64,000 bases of DNA from the NCBI RefSeq assembly GCF_963676685.1, contig NC_092346.1, positions 95,345,917 to 95,409,916 on the forward strand. Reading direction: 5' to 3'. Of this stretch, positions 1 to 10,800 are shown piece by piece. The notes below the pieces were generated by a model that was not told where the DNA came from, did no database searches, and was given only the letters and a program-made list of their open reading frames with translations. Source of the stretch: Mytilus edulis. Taxonomy: Eukaryota > Mollusca > Bivalvia > Mytilida > Mytilidae. The translations under genes and the position numbers were made by a program. Numbering within the stretch: position 1 is the stretch's first letter; the number at the start of each line of letters is the position of its first letter.

Positions 1-390
1 GCCATATTGCATGATAGGACCCGACACTATTTTATGCAGTTATGCTTGGGATGGTCATTTTCAGATGCATAATTTTTATGTATCATCAAATACGAAAATT
101 ATTCATGTATGTACATATATTGATATAGTTATATTTTAACATCAATTCTCTGTAAAAATCGACCAAATATGAAAAATTATGGCCAGTTTATTTGTTTTCG
201 ATTACTTTTTTATAAGTTGAAATGGTCCAAACTAACAGTGAAATTGAAAAAAAATAAATAAAAAAAATCTGTATAGTCTGGTTGCCATGGAAACAACGTG
301 ACATCATATGCATGTATTAGTATAGCAAGGAGAAATGGCTAACATCTCATTTTATGGTAAAAATAAGATAAACCATAACATTTTTTGTTA

Positions 391-466
391 TTTGCATTGG
401 TATAAGAGACCATTTCAATCATTTAAACTGCTAACTGACACATTTTTCGAATAAAAACAGTTTTTT
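391..466 (+). repeat. Left arm of a perfect 76-nt inverted repeat
   Basis: It starts TTTGCATTGGTATAAGAGAC and ends CAGTTTTTT. Its exact reverse complement lies at 2495-2570, about 2.0 kb away, suggesting the ends of a transposable element or a recent inverted duplication. Confidence 0.8.
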
Positions 467-1094
467 GATTCTTAAGGTGGTCCACTTAACACAAAAATCA
501 TGCCGATTTTTGTCGATTTTTGGCATTTTTTACACCAGATTTTACCGAAAACGCAGAAATCCTTGTTACTAACACTTGTTACATGGCCTTTTCTGGCATT
601 TTAACAAATCGACCCCTTCGTTGTAATACAGATGCAACAGCTTCTTGATGTTTTACCTACTGGCAATCACGATTTTTTAGTGTAATTGATTTGTTCTGTG
701 GTGTTGTCGTATTTTCTGATGACTTAGGTACCGGTGTAGGGACGGTAGTAAGAATTAAGAAAGGTTATGAACAGGCACGGGTACTTCTGCAGTTGCTCTT
801 TGCATATATGTTATCAATGTAAACACATGAATCTAAAGTGGAAAGGGATTAATATAAGTTGCAAAACTTGTTTCCCAATGCACTATAAATTAATATGTTT
901 AAACTACATGAATATAAATTAAGTCAAGAGTATGGACAGTCATAGGAATGCACGCAATAAGCGTTTTTTTTTTTTAATAAAATGATTTATACTATATAGT
1001 CAAAATGAACCAGAATGCCTCTATAAATTAAACAAACATCCGAAAAAAATTAAAGAAAGATTAAAATCTAATATAACAACACAAAAATGCAAAA
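467..1094. other. No gene recognised
   Basis: AT-rich sequence inside the perfect inverted repeat, with no supported coding or RNA signal. Confidence 0.5.
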
Positions 1095-1174
1095 TGTCTT
1101 AACTAGATTCGAACCCTAGCTTGAAATCAATCTTTCATTTGTACTTCTATGCTCTACTGATTGAGCCACCGCGG
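1095..1174 (-). repeat. tRNA-derived SINE head or pseudo-tRNA
   Basis: On the minus strand an A box (TGGCTCAATCAGTAGAGC) and a B box (GGTTCGAATC) are about 35 bases apart, with D and T stems partly preserved. The acceptor arms do not pair, so this is a tRNA-derived SINE promoter or decayed tRNA rather than a working tRNA gene. Confidence 0.6.
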
Positions 1175-2494
1175 TACTTGACCATAATATTCTTAATAAG
1201 GAGCTATATCGATACAATTTAGAGATGTTACATTTTTTTCCATTAGAAAGTTTTTTTGGTTTTTTTTGTGTTTTATGTTTGTTTTTATATAATAAGGACA
1301 CACTAAACCAATTTCATGTTTGAGAGAAAATGTAGTATAAATTGTCACGAAAAAAATTACTGTTTTTTTTTTGTTTGAAATGTTCTTCTTGGGGGATTCC
1401 CTGTTTTTCCAACCTAAAAACACCCTAAATTCCGCATATTGAACTCTCATCCTTTTTGAGGGTTAAACTAAATATTTATCACACATATCATAATATATGT
1501 ATATCGAGATATTGATCAAAAAGCATTTTTTTTTATTGTAAATTTTACTGTTGGCACTTTTTGAAATTGGCCCTCCTGTGAAAAAAAATCCGGACAAATT
1601 GGCCCTACCTATTTTTGTAAATTTTTACAAAATATTTTCCTCTGTTACTAAAGGGCCAAGTTTATTATAGATGGAGAAAATTGTAACTAGCAAGAATGTT
1701 CAGTAAAGTAAGATCTACAAACACATCACCATCACCAAAACACAATTTTGTCATGAATCCATCTGTGTCCTTTGTTTGATATGTACACAAGGTGAGCGAA
1801 ACAGGCTCTTAAGAGCCTCTAGTTCTTATTCTTGTTTATAAAATATATTGTTTAAGAATATTTTTACAACTGTATCATGTGTATGATACATATATTGATG
1901 TGGAACTAAATGGGTATTGACTCAAACCTGCAATACAAAATGATTTAAAGTTCAAGCAATTTAAAGTTAACACATTTATTAAAAATAACTTGAATACATG
2001 CGGAACTTATCATGTTTGGCCAAAGACGATAAGTATCTATAAAGGCAATTATCAATTGTCTATATATATAACAAACAAAAAAACACTTAAAAGAAAATAC
2101 CAAAACCTTTTTTCTTTTAAAAATAAATAAAGTATGAATACGAAAGAACACCAGTAGCAAATTAGCATCTGCCTAAAGTACACTTCATCCCAAAATTACG
2201 GTTTTTCAACAAAGATGTAGTATTTTGTCCTCTGACCTTTACTTTAAATTGAATTGAAGAAAAAAAATTAACAAGTTATATGTTCAGTCTTGTTTCAAAA
2301 GAGTTTTTACTTAATTACTCAAAGTATACCCTGTAAAATAAATTGATTCTCAAAATCCCAAATTTTTAACATAAAGCCCAAATTTTCCATAAATATAACG
2401 AACTTAGTAATGAACCCATTTTGTTTATCTCTGTATTTAAAGAAAATCATTTGAAGTATCCATACCAAAATTCTTTGATGTAAGTGCCTCTTAC
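1175..2494. other. Repeat-rich, no gene
   Basis: About 1550-1830 contains a duplicated AATTGGCCCT phrase and a fragment (GTTCAGTAAAGTAAGATCTA) that recurs near 10190, typical of a dispersed repeat. The remainder is AT-rich with nothing coding that I can support. Confidence 0.5.
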
Positions 2495-2570
2495 AAAAAA
2501 CTGTTTTTATTCGAAAAATGTGTCAGTTAGCAGTTTAAATGATTGAAATGGTCTCTTATACCAATGCAAA
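2495..2570 (-). repeat. Right arm of the perfect 76-nt inverted repeat
   Basis: Reverse complement of 391-466 with no mismatch that I can see. It is followed outward by an A-rich run and a C-tract (about 2600-2612). Confidence 0.8.
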
Positions 2571-3395
2571 AAAAAAAAAATAATAATAATTTGTCACTAC
2601 CCCCCCCCCCCCTCTCTCTCTTTTTTAAGGTTTTCTTGGAGTTTTTTTATGTCAGTCATTTGAACAAACATATTCAACAAACACCAACATCAATATAACA
2701 TGTAAGTTGGTTGATATGTTTGAAATTGTCTGGTATGATAGCAAACATATGAAAAATTGGCCTACATGAACAGTTTACACCCCTAATATGACCCAATTTG
2801 AGTTATCCGCCATTGATTTAAAATATGTTTACCCAGAGATATTTTTTCATTAATGATTAGCTAAATACCTAATCTTTAAGTGTAGTGAGTCATGTTTTTG
2901 GCTATATTTCTGCAAATCCAAATTTGGTCGAATTTTACTCATTTTGCTTAAGATCCACAGTACCTAAAATAGCTATTAGCTCTGATATTTTATACTGTAT
3001 TTTACCGTATATGATTTACTTTTTATAAAACATATTCTGTTGTTCATTTAATGTTCATTTAATGATAAACTATGTAAAGCTATCTGCCATAATAAATGAG
3101 CTGTTCATAATTGAAATTTGGTCATTTTGAGGTATATTTTCCTTGGTTGCTAAGGAAATTGATGTTCCTTAGCAACCGACAAGAAGGACTGGGATGATTA
3201 AGATTTAAACTGATTTTTATGAATAATACAACTAACTTTGATGTTAGAGGTAGTTTTTCTTTCACATTCTTTTTTTTTATGTGGCCAGCTGTTGGTTGAT
3301 GCATACAGAGAATTGATGTTAATTCTATCTCAATATACCTAGTTATTATGACAGATCTGCCATCATCAGGGGTCCGTATGGTAACTTATGACTAA
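2571..3395. other. No gene recognised
   Basis: AT-rich sequence with a C-tract, CT-tract and short direct duplications. No motif or splice-linked frame was recognised. Confidence 0.45.
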
Positions 3396-3785
3396 TTGTT
3401 TTTTGGATAGAGAGTTGTCTCATTGGCACTCATACTACATCTTCCTATATCTACTAAGTATATCTCCAACACTTTTATGTTTGCTATACGCAATTATTAG
3501 TGATGCATCGAATAATTTTGCACAATCTTCGTCACACTGTAATAAATGCCAGTGTTTCTTGATATGTGTCTTTATCTTAGTAATACGTATATATGGGTTA
3601 TACTTAGTTATTAAAACTAACGGAATATGTCGTTTTTCTTTTGATTTGTTTTCTTGTAATAATTCAGTACGGTCAATTAATAAAGCATCAGTAATACTAT
3701 TATTTATTTCGTTGTTATCATAACCCCTATCTAATAATTTCTTTTTGAAATTAGTAAGATTGTTTTACTAATTTGTTATGGTCAC

Positions 3786-4412
3786 TTATATTTCTAATTT
3801 GCCGTATTGCTTCACCTCTAAAAACTCCTCTGAATACATGCAGTGAGTGATAGCTATTTCTGTGCAGATAGATATACGATTTATTTTGTTTAGATGTAGT
3901 TTAAGGTCAAGAATGCCATTTTTTGTAAATCTTTGACCTTTAATTCCACCAACATCTAAGAACGACATTTTATCGTTTGAGATTTCATAGGTGAACTTAA
4001 ACAAAGGGACTTATTTGCTAGACGACACAAATCTATAATTTCATCTGATGTTCCATCATATATCATAAATCCATTGTCTCTATATCTGCCATGATAGACT
4101 ATTTTGTTTTTCTGTTGAAATGCAGAAATGATTTGATTCATTATTTCTAACATAAGTACATATTTGTCACAGATTTCTAATGAAGGTACTGCACCGATTA
4201 CCGTACCTAATAATTGTTTATATTCTTTTTTCAAATTCAAATACATTATTTTCTAAAATGAATCTCAATAGATATATTAATACATTTATTGGCGGAGCAT
4301 CCAATTTAAAGTTGAATTTGTCAAAACTGTCATAAGCTTGTTCAAACAGATCAGCAGGTGTCGAGCCTCTAATAAACATAACAGTATTGTTATAATAAGT
4401 GTCACTATGCAA
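3786..4412 (-). pseudogene. Reverse transcriptase relic, Penelope-like type
   Basis: Three overlapping minus-strand frames together read as an RT core: LIYLLRFILENNVFEFEK, then QLLGTVIGAVPS, EICDKYVLMLE, the catalytic-type block YRDNGFMIYDG, and FTYEISNDKMSFLDV. The RT motif usually written RDDG reads RDNG here, so the second catalytic Asp is Asn, and frameshifts separate the blocks. I recognise the pattern from retroelements common in invertebrates; the clade is uncertain. A dead fragment without endonuclease. Confidence 0.65.
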
Positions 4413-4641
4413 TGCCTTGGGCTTCTAGAAATGGACATTGCAATGTTCAATTAGTTAATTCTATTTGGTATAAATGGATGTTCGAAACACCTAGTGTTCT
4501 ATGGAGTTGGGGTGCTGGGTTGGATTTATACTTTACCGCCAATCTCAAGAAAATTCCGGAGGCTATCCGAATAGTTAGAAAATATTTTGTAACAAACATT
4601 ATGATTGGTTGACAAAAGTGCAAAACTTATGACTTACGAAT

Positions 4642-4796
4642 CAACGCGTTGAAAGTAAAAACCAACGCGTTGAAAGTGAAAACCAACGCGTTTATAGTAA
4701 AAACAAAGCTTTGAAAGTAAAAACCAACGTGTTGATAATGAAAACCAACGTGTTGATATTAAAAACTACAGCGTTGAAAGTAAATACCAACGAGTG
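4642..4796. repeat. 21-bp minisatellite, about 7 units
   Basis: Tandem units of the form CAACGCGTTGAAAGTAAAAAC, each with a partly palindromic core (AACGCGTT), diverging to ACGTGTTG and then fading towards the right end. Confidence 0.85.
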
Positions 4797-4799
4797 GAA

Positions 4800-5760
4800 T
4801 ATTTCATATGGTATGTTCATACCGCCAATGACACGAACGGCCACTCATACGTAGGATATAAAAAGAAAAACAAATCTTGATCAACCGGTGGTATTGTGTG
4901 ACTCATGACATACAGAAATATATGAGACAAACTTGGTTTTGATTTAAATTTCGTATCAGGTTTTGTGTGAAAATTTGTATTGTGCGGTATAATGCGGTTT
5001 ATTCTCTTCAACTAAACGTATATTCGTTCCCCCTTTTGTGTATTGTTTCTTGTGTGAAAACATTAAAACGTCATAATAAGAAAAAAAATAGGTTGTTCTT
5101 TGACTGTTTCTATTTGATTATTCATACATCAAACTTGACGAATACATATAACGCATCAAATAGTGAAAGTTTACCTTGTCATTGTTGTTTTGTATGCAAT
5201 TTTCGATTTTGCAGTCCAATGTGGTAACCATGCAGTCTTGTTAATTAATATTTACTCAATAAAATTTGTCTTAAACTATTTCGATAAATATATTAAAAAT
5301 AATTAAAAGGTACCGGTGTTTTGAGGAAATATTTGAAAACGTTGAACTTTTAAACTTTAACCAATGTTTTATCCTTATACATATATTTCCTTTCCAATCA
5401 ACCCGGTGACAAGTTAATAATGTTTTTTAAATACATTGATTACTAATATATATATAATGATACAATGTACTTTCAATAAAGTGTTTAAATTTAAATACGA
5501 CAATTTTATTGAAGTGAATAATTTTTGGTCTTAAAGGATTTAATTATATTTTCCTATTCTAGTTTTCGAGTTTCTTTGTAAGAACTATTGTATATGTATA
5601 ATTTTGAATGTCTAATCGAAGAATTATCTAGAATTGTGCACGTAATCCCGCTTAGATGAACTCTTTAATCTCGTTTAGAAAGTAAAGAATACCTTTAAGT
5701 ATACTCGATCAAGTACGTTAAATGCTCCCAATCATTATATGAAGTGTATAAAAAGTAATT
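4800..5760. other. No gene recognised
   Basis: AT-rich intergenic sequence. The frame at 4967-5227 has no recognisable domain and is treated as chance. Confidence 0.45.
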
Positions 5761-5764
5761 TAAC

Positions 5765-5993
5765 AAAAATATCAAAACTGCAAGGAAATTCAAAACGGAG
5801 AGTCCCTAATAAAACGGCAAAATTCAAAAGCTCAAACAAGTGGAAAACTACTTCCCTATTCCTGGTGTTGTACAGGTATTTCCTTGTGTATCAAAAATGA
5901 TTAAAAACCTAGCTAGAATTCAACTTTTGTGAAGTCGCCTGGAATTCCATGTTATTGACAACAGTTATAAAATGTATATTTCACAACTCGAAC
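5765..5993 (+). repeat. Dispersed repeat plus copy 1 of the GAATTC/TTGACAACAG repeat
   Basis: 5765-5870 resembles family E (see 24925). 5878-5993 recurs almost exactly at 7296-7411 and inverted at 6327-6432, with the phrases AAAACCTAGCTAGAATTCAA and TTATTGACAACAGTTATAAA. Confidence 0.75.
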
Positions 5994-6048
5994 GTTTTCC
6001 AAAACACCGGTTATATGTAAATATTAAATATGTAAATTTTTAACTTTT

Positions 6049-6560
6049 GGTCACTTGTGGACAGTTGTCGCATTGGCAATCATACCACATCTTCTTTTTT
6101 ATATGTTGTGTTTTGTATACTGTTGTTTGTTTTTGATTCTTTTCCGTTTTTTTCCATGGTCTTGTCAGTTTCTATTGATTAATGAGTCGGTATTTTCCTT
6201 TGGTATCTTTATACCGTCTTATTCTCTATGTATTTGTCCCATGTTATTAAGCCTTAAGTTCAATAGTTGTCGTTTGTTCATGTCTATCGATTTTTACATT
6301 TCGTCCGGGCGTTTTTGTCAACGTTAGAGTTGTGAAATATACGTTTTATAACTGTTGTCAATGAAATGGAATTCCACGCGACTTCACAAAAGTTGAATTA
6401 TTGCTAGGTTTTTAATCAGTTTTGATACAACAAGGTTTCTTTTTATTTTTAAATATATATTAGGAAGATGTAGTGTAAGTGCCAATGAGACAACTCTCCA
6501 TCCAAATAACAATTTATAAAAGTAAACCATTATAGGTCAATTTACGGCCTTCAACACGGA
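6049..6560. repeat. Family F and inverted GAATTC-repeat copies
   Basis: 6049-6100 holds the phrase GGCAATCATACCACATCTTC (family F). 6327-6432 is the inverse of the 5878-5993 repeat. 6455-6560 is an inverted family F variant (CCAATGAGACAACTCTCC). The frame at 6055-6327 lies in this repeat and is not a gene. Confidence 0.7.
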
Positions 6561-7203
6561 GCCTTGGCTCACGACGAACAACAGGCTATAAATGGTCCCA
6601 AAATTACTAGTGTAAAACCATTCAAACGGGAAAACCAACGGTCTAATCTGTATAAAAAACGAGTATCGGGAAACACGTACAAACGACAACTCCTGTACAT
6701 CAGATTCCTGACTTAGGATAGGTGCAAACATTTGCAGCGGGATTAAACGTTTTAATGGTACCAAACCTTCTCCCTTTTTCTGAAGACTGTATGGTGGCTT
6801 TATTTGCTTACATTTTCATCCTTTGAACTTTGGTGGATAGTTTTCACATTGGCGATCATATCAAATCTTCTTATTTCATGAATCGATCATCCTAGATTTA
6901 GTCAATTCACGTAATAAACGAAACACCAAGAGATCAAAATAGCTTATAGAAAAGCAAATTGAAAAAGGTTGGTTCAGTATTTTGTATCATTGTCCTAAAA
7001 TAGATAGAACTATTTACATGAAGAGTATCAACTATTGCGAAAGGGACGGTTTTAAGTTCTGAGAAAAGATATTTCAAGTGTAAGATAAATATAATAAATT
7101 AATTAAATATATTATCCTTTCTATAATGAAGACATATTTCTTTTTGGAAACAAAGGTTTTTTAATTTTTGAGTATTTACATCATCGATTTTGTAAATTAC
7201 TTA

Positions 7204-7411
7204 TTGTATCACTATACAGATAGAATAAAATTGAGAAAGGAAATGGTGAATATGTCAAAGCGACAACGACCCGACCATAGAGCAAACAACAGCCTATTTC
7301 CTTGTGTATCAAAAATGATTAAAAACCTAGCTAGAATTCAACTTTTGTGAAGTCGCCTGGAATTCCATGTTATTGACAACAGTTATAAAATGTATATTTC
7401 ACAACTCGAAG
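7204..7411 (+). mobile_element. Repeat inserted upstream of the channel gene
   Basis: Sequence on both sides (7110-7203 and 7412-7683) resembles continuous sequence at 29470-29757 upstream of the duplicate, which lacks this block. The block includes 7296-7411, the third copy of the GAATTC repeat, so it inserted after the duplication or was lost from the other copy. Confidence 0.6.
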
Positions 7412-7683
7412 ATAGAAGCTTTTGTTAGAACAATTATGTCATCCAATAGTGTTAATTCTTTTCTTCGAAATCGTCTCAATCAATGAATAAAACGTAAAAT
7501 TTCTATTATAATAATAAAAAAAAATTCTAATTGCTATTTACCCATTTCGACGCCTTTCGATTTCGTCATTAGTCGGTAGACTATAAATTAGTTTGTCATT
7601 AAGGGGAACTTTAAATTTCAAAATGTAAAACAAAAGTGCTATTTTTTATTATTCAATAGGTACAATTTTGATATGAAGATAGA

Positions 7684-7849
7684 ATGAATGAAACGGATGA
7701 AAATATGGTGAAGAGAAAGATAATATTCTCGATGATGGTGACTCTTATTCAGAAATAGAAATATGGACAAACTTTACACAGACAACCGGATTTCATGGAT
7801 TGAATAAGATAACTTTCATGAGAAATAACCCACGACAGTTGATCTGAAG
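7684..7849 (+). pseudogene. Channel exon 1, frameshifted and with in-frame stop
   Basis: This exon carries the pre-TM1 cytoplasmic segment with the TTGFHG box; its conserved glycine is known in DEG/ENaC channels to be needed for gating. The ATG at 7684 opens a frame that ends at TAG 7756-7758. The frame encoding TTGFHG is offset by one base, has a TGA just upstream (near 7697) and another at 7845-7847, two bases before the GTAAAA donor. The homologous exon at 29758 is one base longer over the first 63 bases and is open throughout. Confidence 0.75.
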
Positions 7850-10800
7850 GTAAAATGTTGTCTTGAATACAAAGTCAAATGTTATCTTAAAGGAAATACA
7901 ATACACGTATATCTTTATTTATTTATTTCAAACGTTTTGAATATATTGTTGAGATAAGCATTTTAAAAAATTTTGAACATTTTATTTTTCTAAAGTGTAA
8001 GCGAAAGGATTTCAAAACGTTTTTGGAGGTTAATTTCTGATAAAATCTGACACACATATTCTTTTATATATAGAATATATAGTTCGAAATTGAAAAACAT
8101 TTCAAAATTATTTTTCTGAATAACAGTACATTATTAAAGATTTTAAATGCATTTGATTGCAACTGAGTGTTGTTATTATTTACAGTATTTGTTGGATAAT
8201 AGTTTGGCTCATTTGCGCTGTATTCCTGATTTACACAGTTGTTGTGGAACTGAAGAATTACTACAGCTACCCAACGATATCAAATACCTACATTCAACTT
8301 GAAAAAAAATTATCCTTCCCGGCGGTCACCATTTGCAATATGAGTCCGCTTTCAAGTCAAGGAAAGAAAAAGGATGCCACAACTAATAACCTTTATATGA
8401 CTACAAGTGCTTTGTACATGTATAGCCAAAAAATCAACTGGAGCGATCCATTCTATAAAGAGGAAGGATATTTAAAAGCAACAACTAAAGAAGACCTTTA
8501 CAATCGCTCAAAAAATGTATGGCAATCGGTTTACTCTTCATTTTTTGACAACAATAAACTTCAAATGAAGGACTGGTTTTCACCGGTGTACACTGACATG
8601 GGTTTATGTTTGAGATTTAACTCGAATGGTTCCCAACACACAACCATGTATGGAGCTATATTTAACCTACAATTGGGGATTAATGTTATGTCATTCTTTG
8701 ACTATTTCAGCCATTCCCTGTCATCTGGAGTGAAAGTTAGTAATTTTAAGTAATTGGACCGAAAAATAAAAAATAAAAACTATACCTATGATATTATTAC
8801 ATGAAATGAAAAAATGATTGACAATAAACACAATATAAGAATATCAACGATTTCAATATGGAATTTTCTTCGTAAAAACAATTCATAAAAGTATATGGTT
8901 GATACTAGTTATCCAATGCTGTATCATGTATATAACCTATTTTCATTTGTTTAGGTAGCTGTTCATGACCACCTAGTAGAACCAATCATGACAAATGAAG
9001 GACTTGTTATTAAACCTGCTTCAGAAGCTTTCATAGAAATACAAAGAAAAGATGTGTGTTATATTTAAGTATAAGACTAAACTACAGCAGAAATCCAATT
9101 TGAAAGTAACATAGTTTTTATATTTTATCTTATAAATACAAACTTGAAGTTATATATAGCTATTAATAACTGGCTGTACAATTAAGTTGCTTTACAAACG
9201 ATTAGCTTGTATTTTTGAAACGGATTTTGACAGCTTTAACTTAATATTTCATGAGTTCTTTTCTCAATATTTTAAGATGGAAAAGCACATACCTCGTAAT
9301 CGTTTAAAGAGACCTTGATGTCAGTATGTTAATTGCTCGTTCTGAAATCGATACTTTGTGTATTTGGTGGGGTTTTTTGGTTGTTTTCTTTTTAAATTAT
9401 GGTTCAATTTTAGCTTAAATCAGACCGTTTGATTAATTTTTACCTGAAACAAAATATAAGACTCTCTGTTTATTGTTGTATTTTGCGTAAAACGAAAGTC
9501 CATGATGGTATATATTTATTTTTCGATTGAGTAGTCGATCTAAGAAGCTGGCAAAACATGTACTTATGTTGCATGTTCCGATCTATGACAATTAAGCCAA
9601 TATTGATACATATTTTTGCTAATTTAAGTATTTTTAGATTAAAACCAACACAGATTTGAGAATATATGGCATAGGGTATTATATAATGTCAGCTAACTAG
9701 AGCGTATTAATGTGTCCTTGTTTGAATAATATGCCGACTCTGAATGAAGCTTACTTTTTATTAATTATCCCGCATAGTGCCTCACATAGTTTTACCTGGA
9801 AAGGGAATTAACCTATATCTAAAGAAATTCCAACAAAGCGCCGATTTCATTGTTTATAATCTGATCTGAATCCTCGAGGAAAAATATTTCATGTGCTTGT
9901 GTGTAACGTCGTGAACGTTCACGACTAATTTTATTCGCCGTTTTTTAACGAAACATACCATCTTTACCCGGCATGCGCCTTACTAATTCAGATCAGAAGA
10001 GTAAGCTATCAAAGGCACAGAAATGACAAAAGTAAAACAATTCAAACGATAAAGTTACCCGAAACAAACAACCAAATGTTAGGTTACTGCCACTAATTTG
10101 GTAATTTTAATGAAAGTTTGCACTTTTTGGTGATTATTTTGAATATTATTTAAGATGAAGCTAGTAAGGTGTAAAATGCAAAAATGTTCAGCAAAGTAAG
10201 ATCTACAAAAAGGTTTAATGAACAAAATTGTCAATTGACCCCTTAATGTGTTATTGAACAGCGGTATACTACTGTTGCCTTTATTTATTGGATTTATAGA
10301 CAATGTTTCGCACTTTATCCATCTAGTTTGCTTGCCTTACTTCTGCTTTGATACTGCTGACATTTTTAGCCAAAGTTGGACTAAATGAGTTTCAGAGTAT
10401 CTATACTATTAAACGAGAAGACCTCATTTTTGTGTCGCTTCTCTTCCTCCCACAATAAATTATTCATCATGCCTCTGTGTCCCATAGGTACCATGCATAG
10501 TCCCATTTGTCACCCATTCTTATGACTATTCAGTTTGGGTTATTTTGGGAGAAAAACGAAAATTAAGGCGTCCGAATATTAATTGCTTCCGTCATCAAAC
10601 CGACTTTCATGCCACACATGACTTCCGGTTTTAACATTGAGAACTAATCGTATGATAGTTAACAAAAATGAAAAATAAACAAGCCATCAGAGCGTTGTCC
10701 ATATCGTGGTTTTTATATCGTAAGAACCACTAATATTATACTTCGGTTTTAACTTACACATAATTTTCATAAGTTCTCGGACGGGGAAAGGACAATTATT

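Noticed and set aside
1095-1174. Functional tRNA gene on the minus strand
   Set aside because: A and B boxes are present but acceptor arms do not pair, so a SINE head or pseudo-tRNA is more likely.
3388-3723. 111-codon plus-strand frame
   Set aside because: It starts in a family F fragment, has no domain, and its 3' part is antisense to the RT relic region.
9054-9069. Strong-looking donor GTATAAG for channel exon 3
   Set aside because: Using it would include an in-frame TAA; the weaker GTGTGT donor keeps the frame and joins correctly to exon 4.
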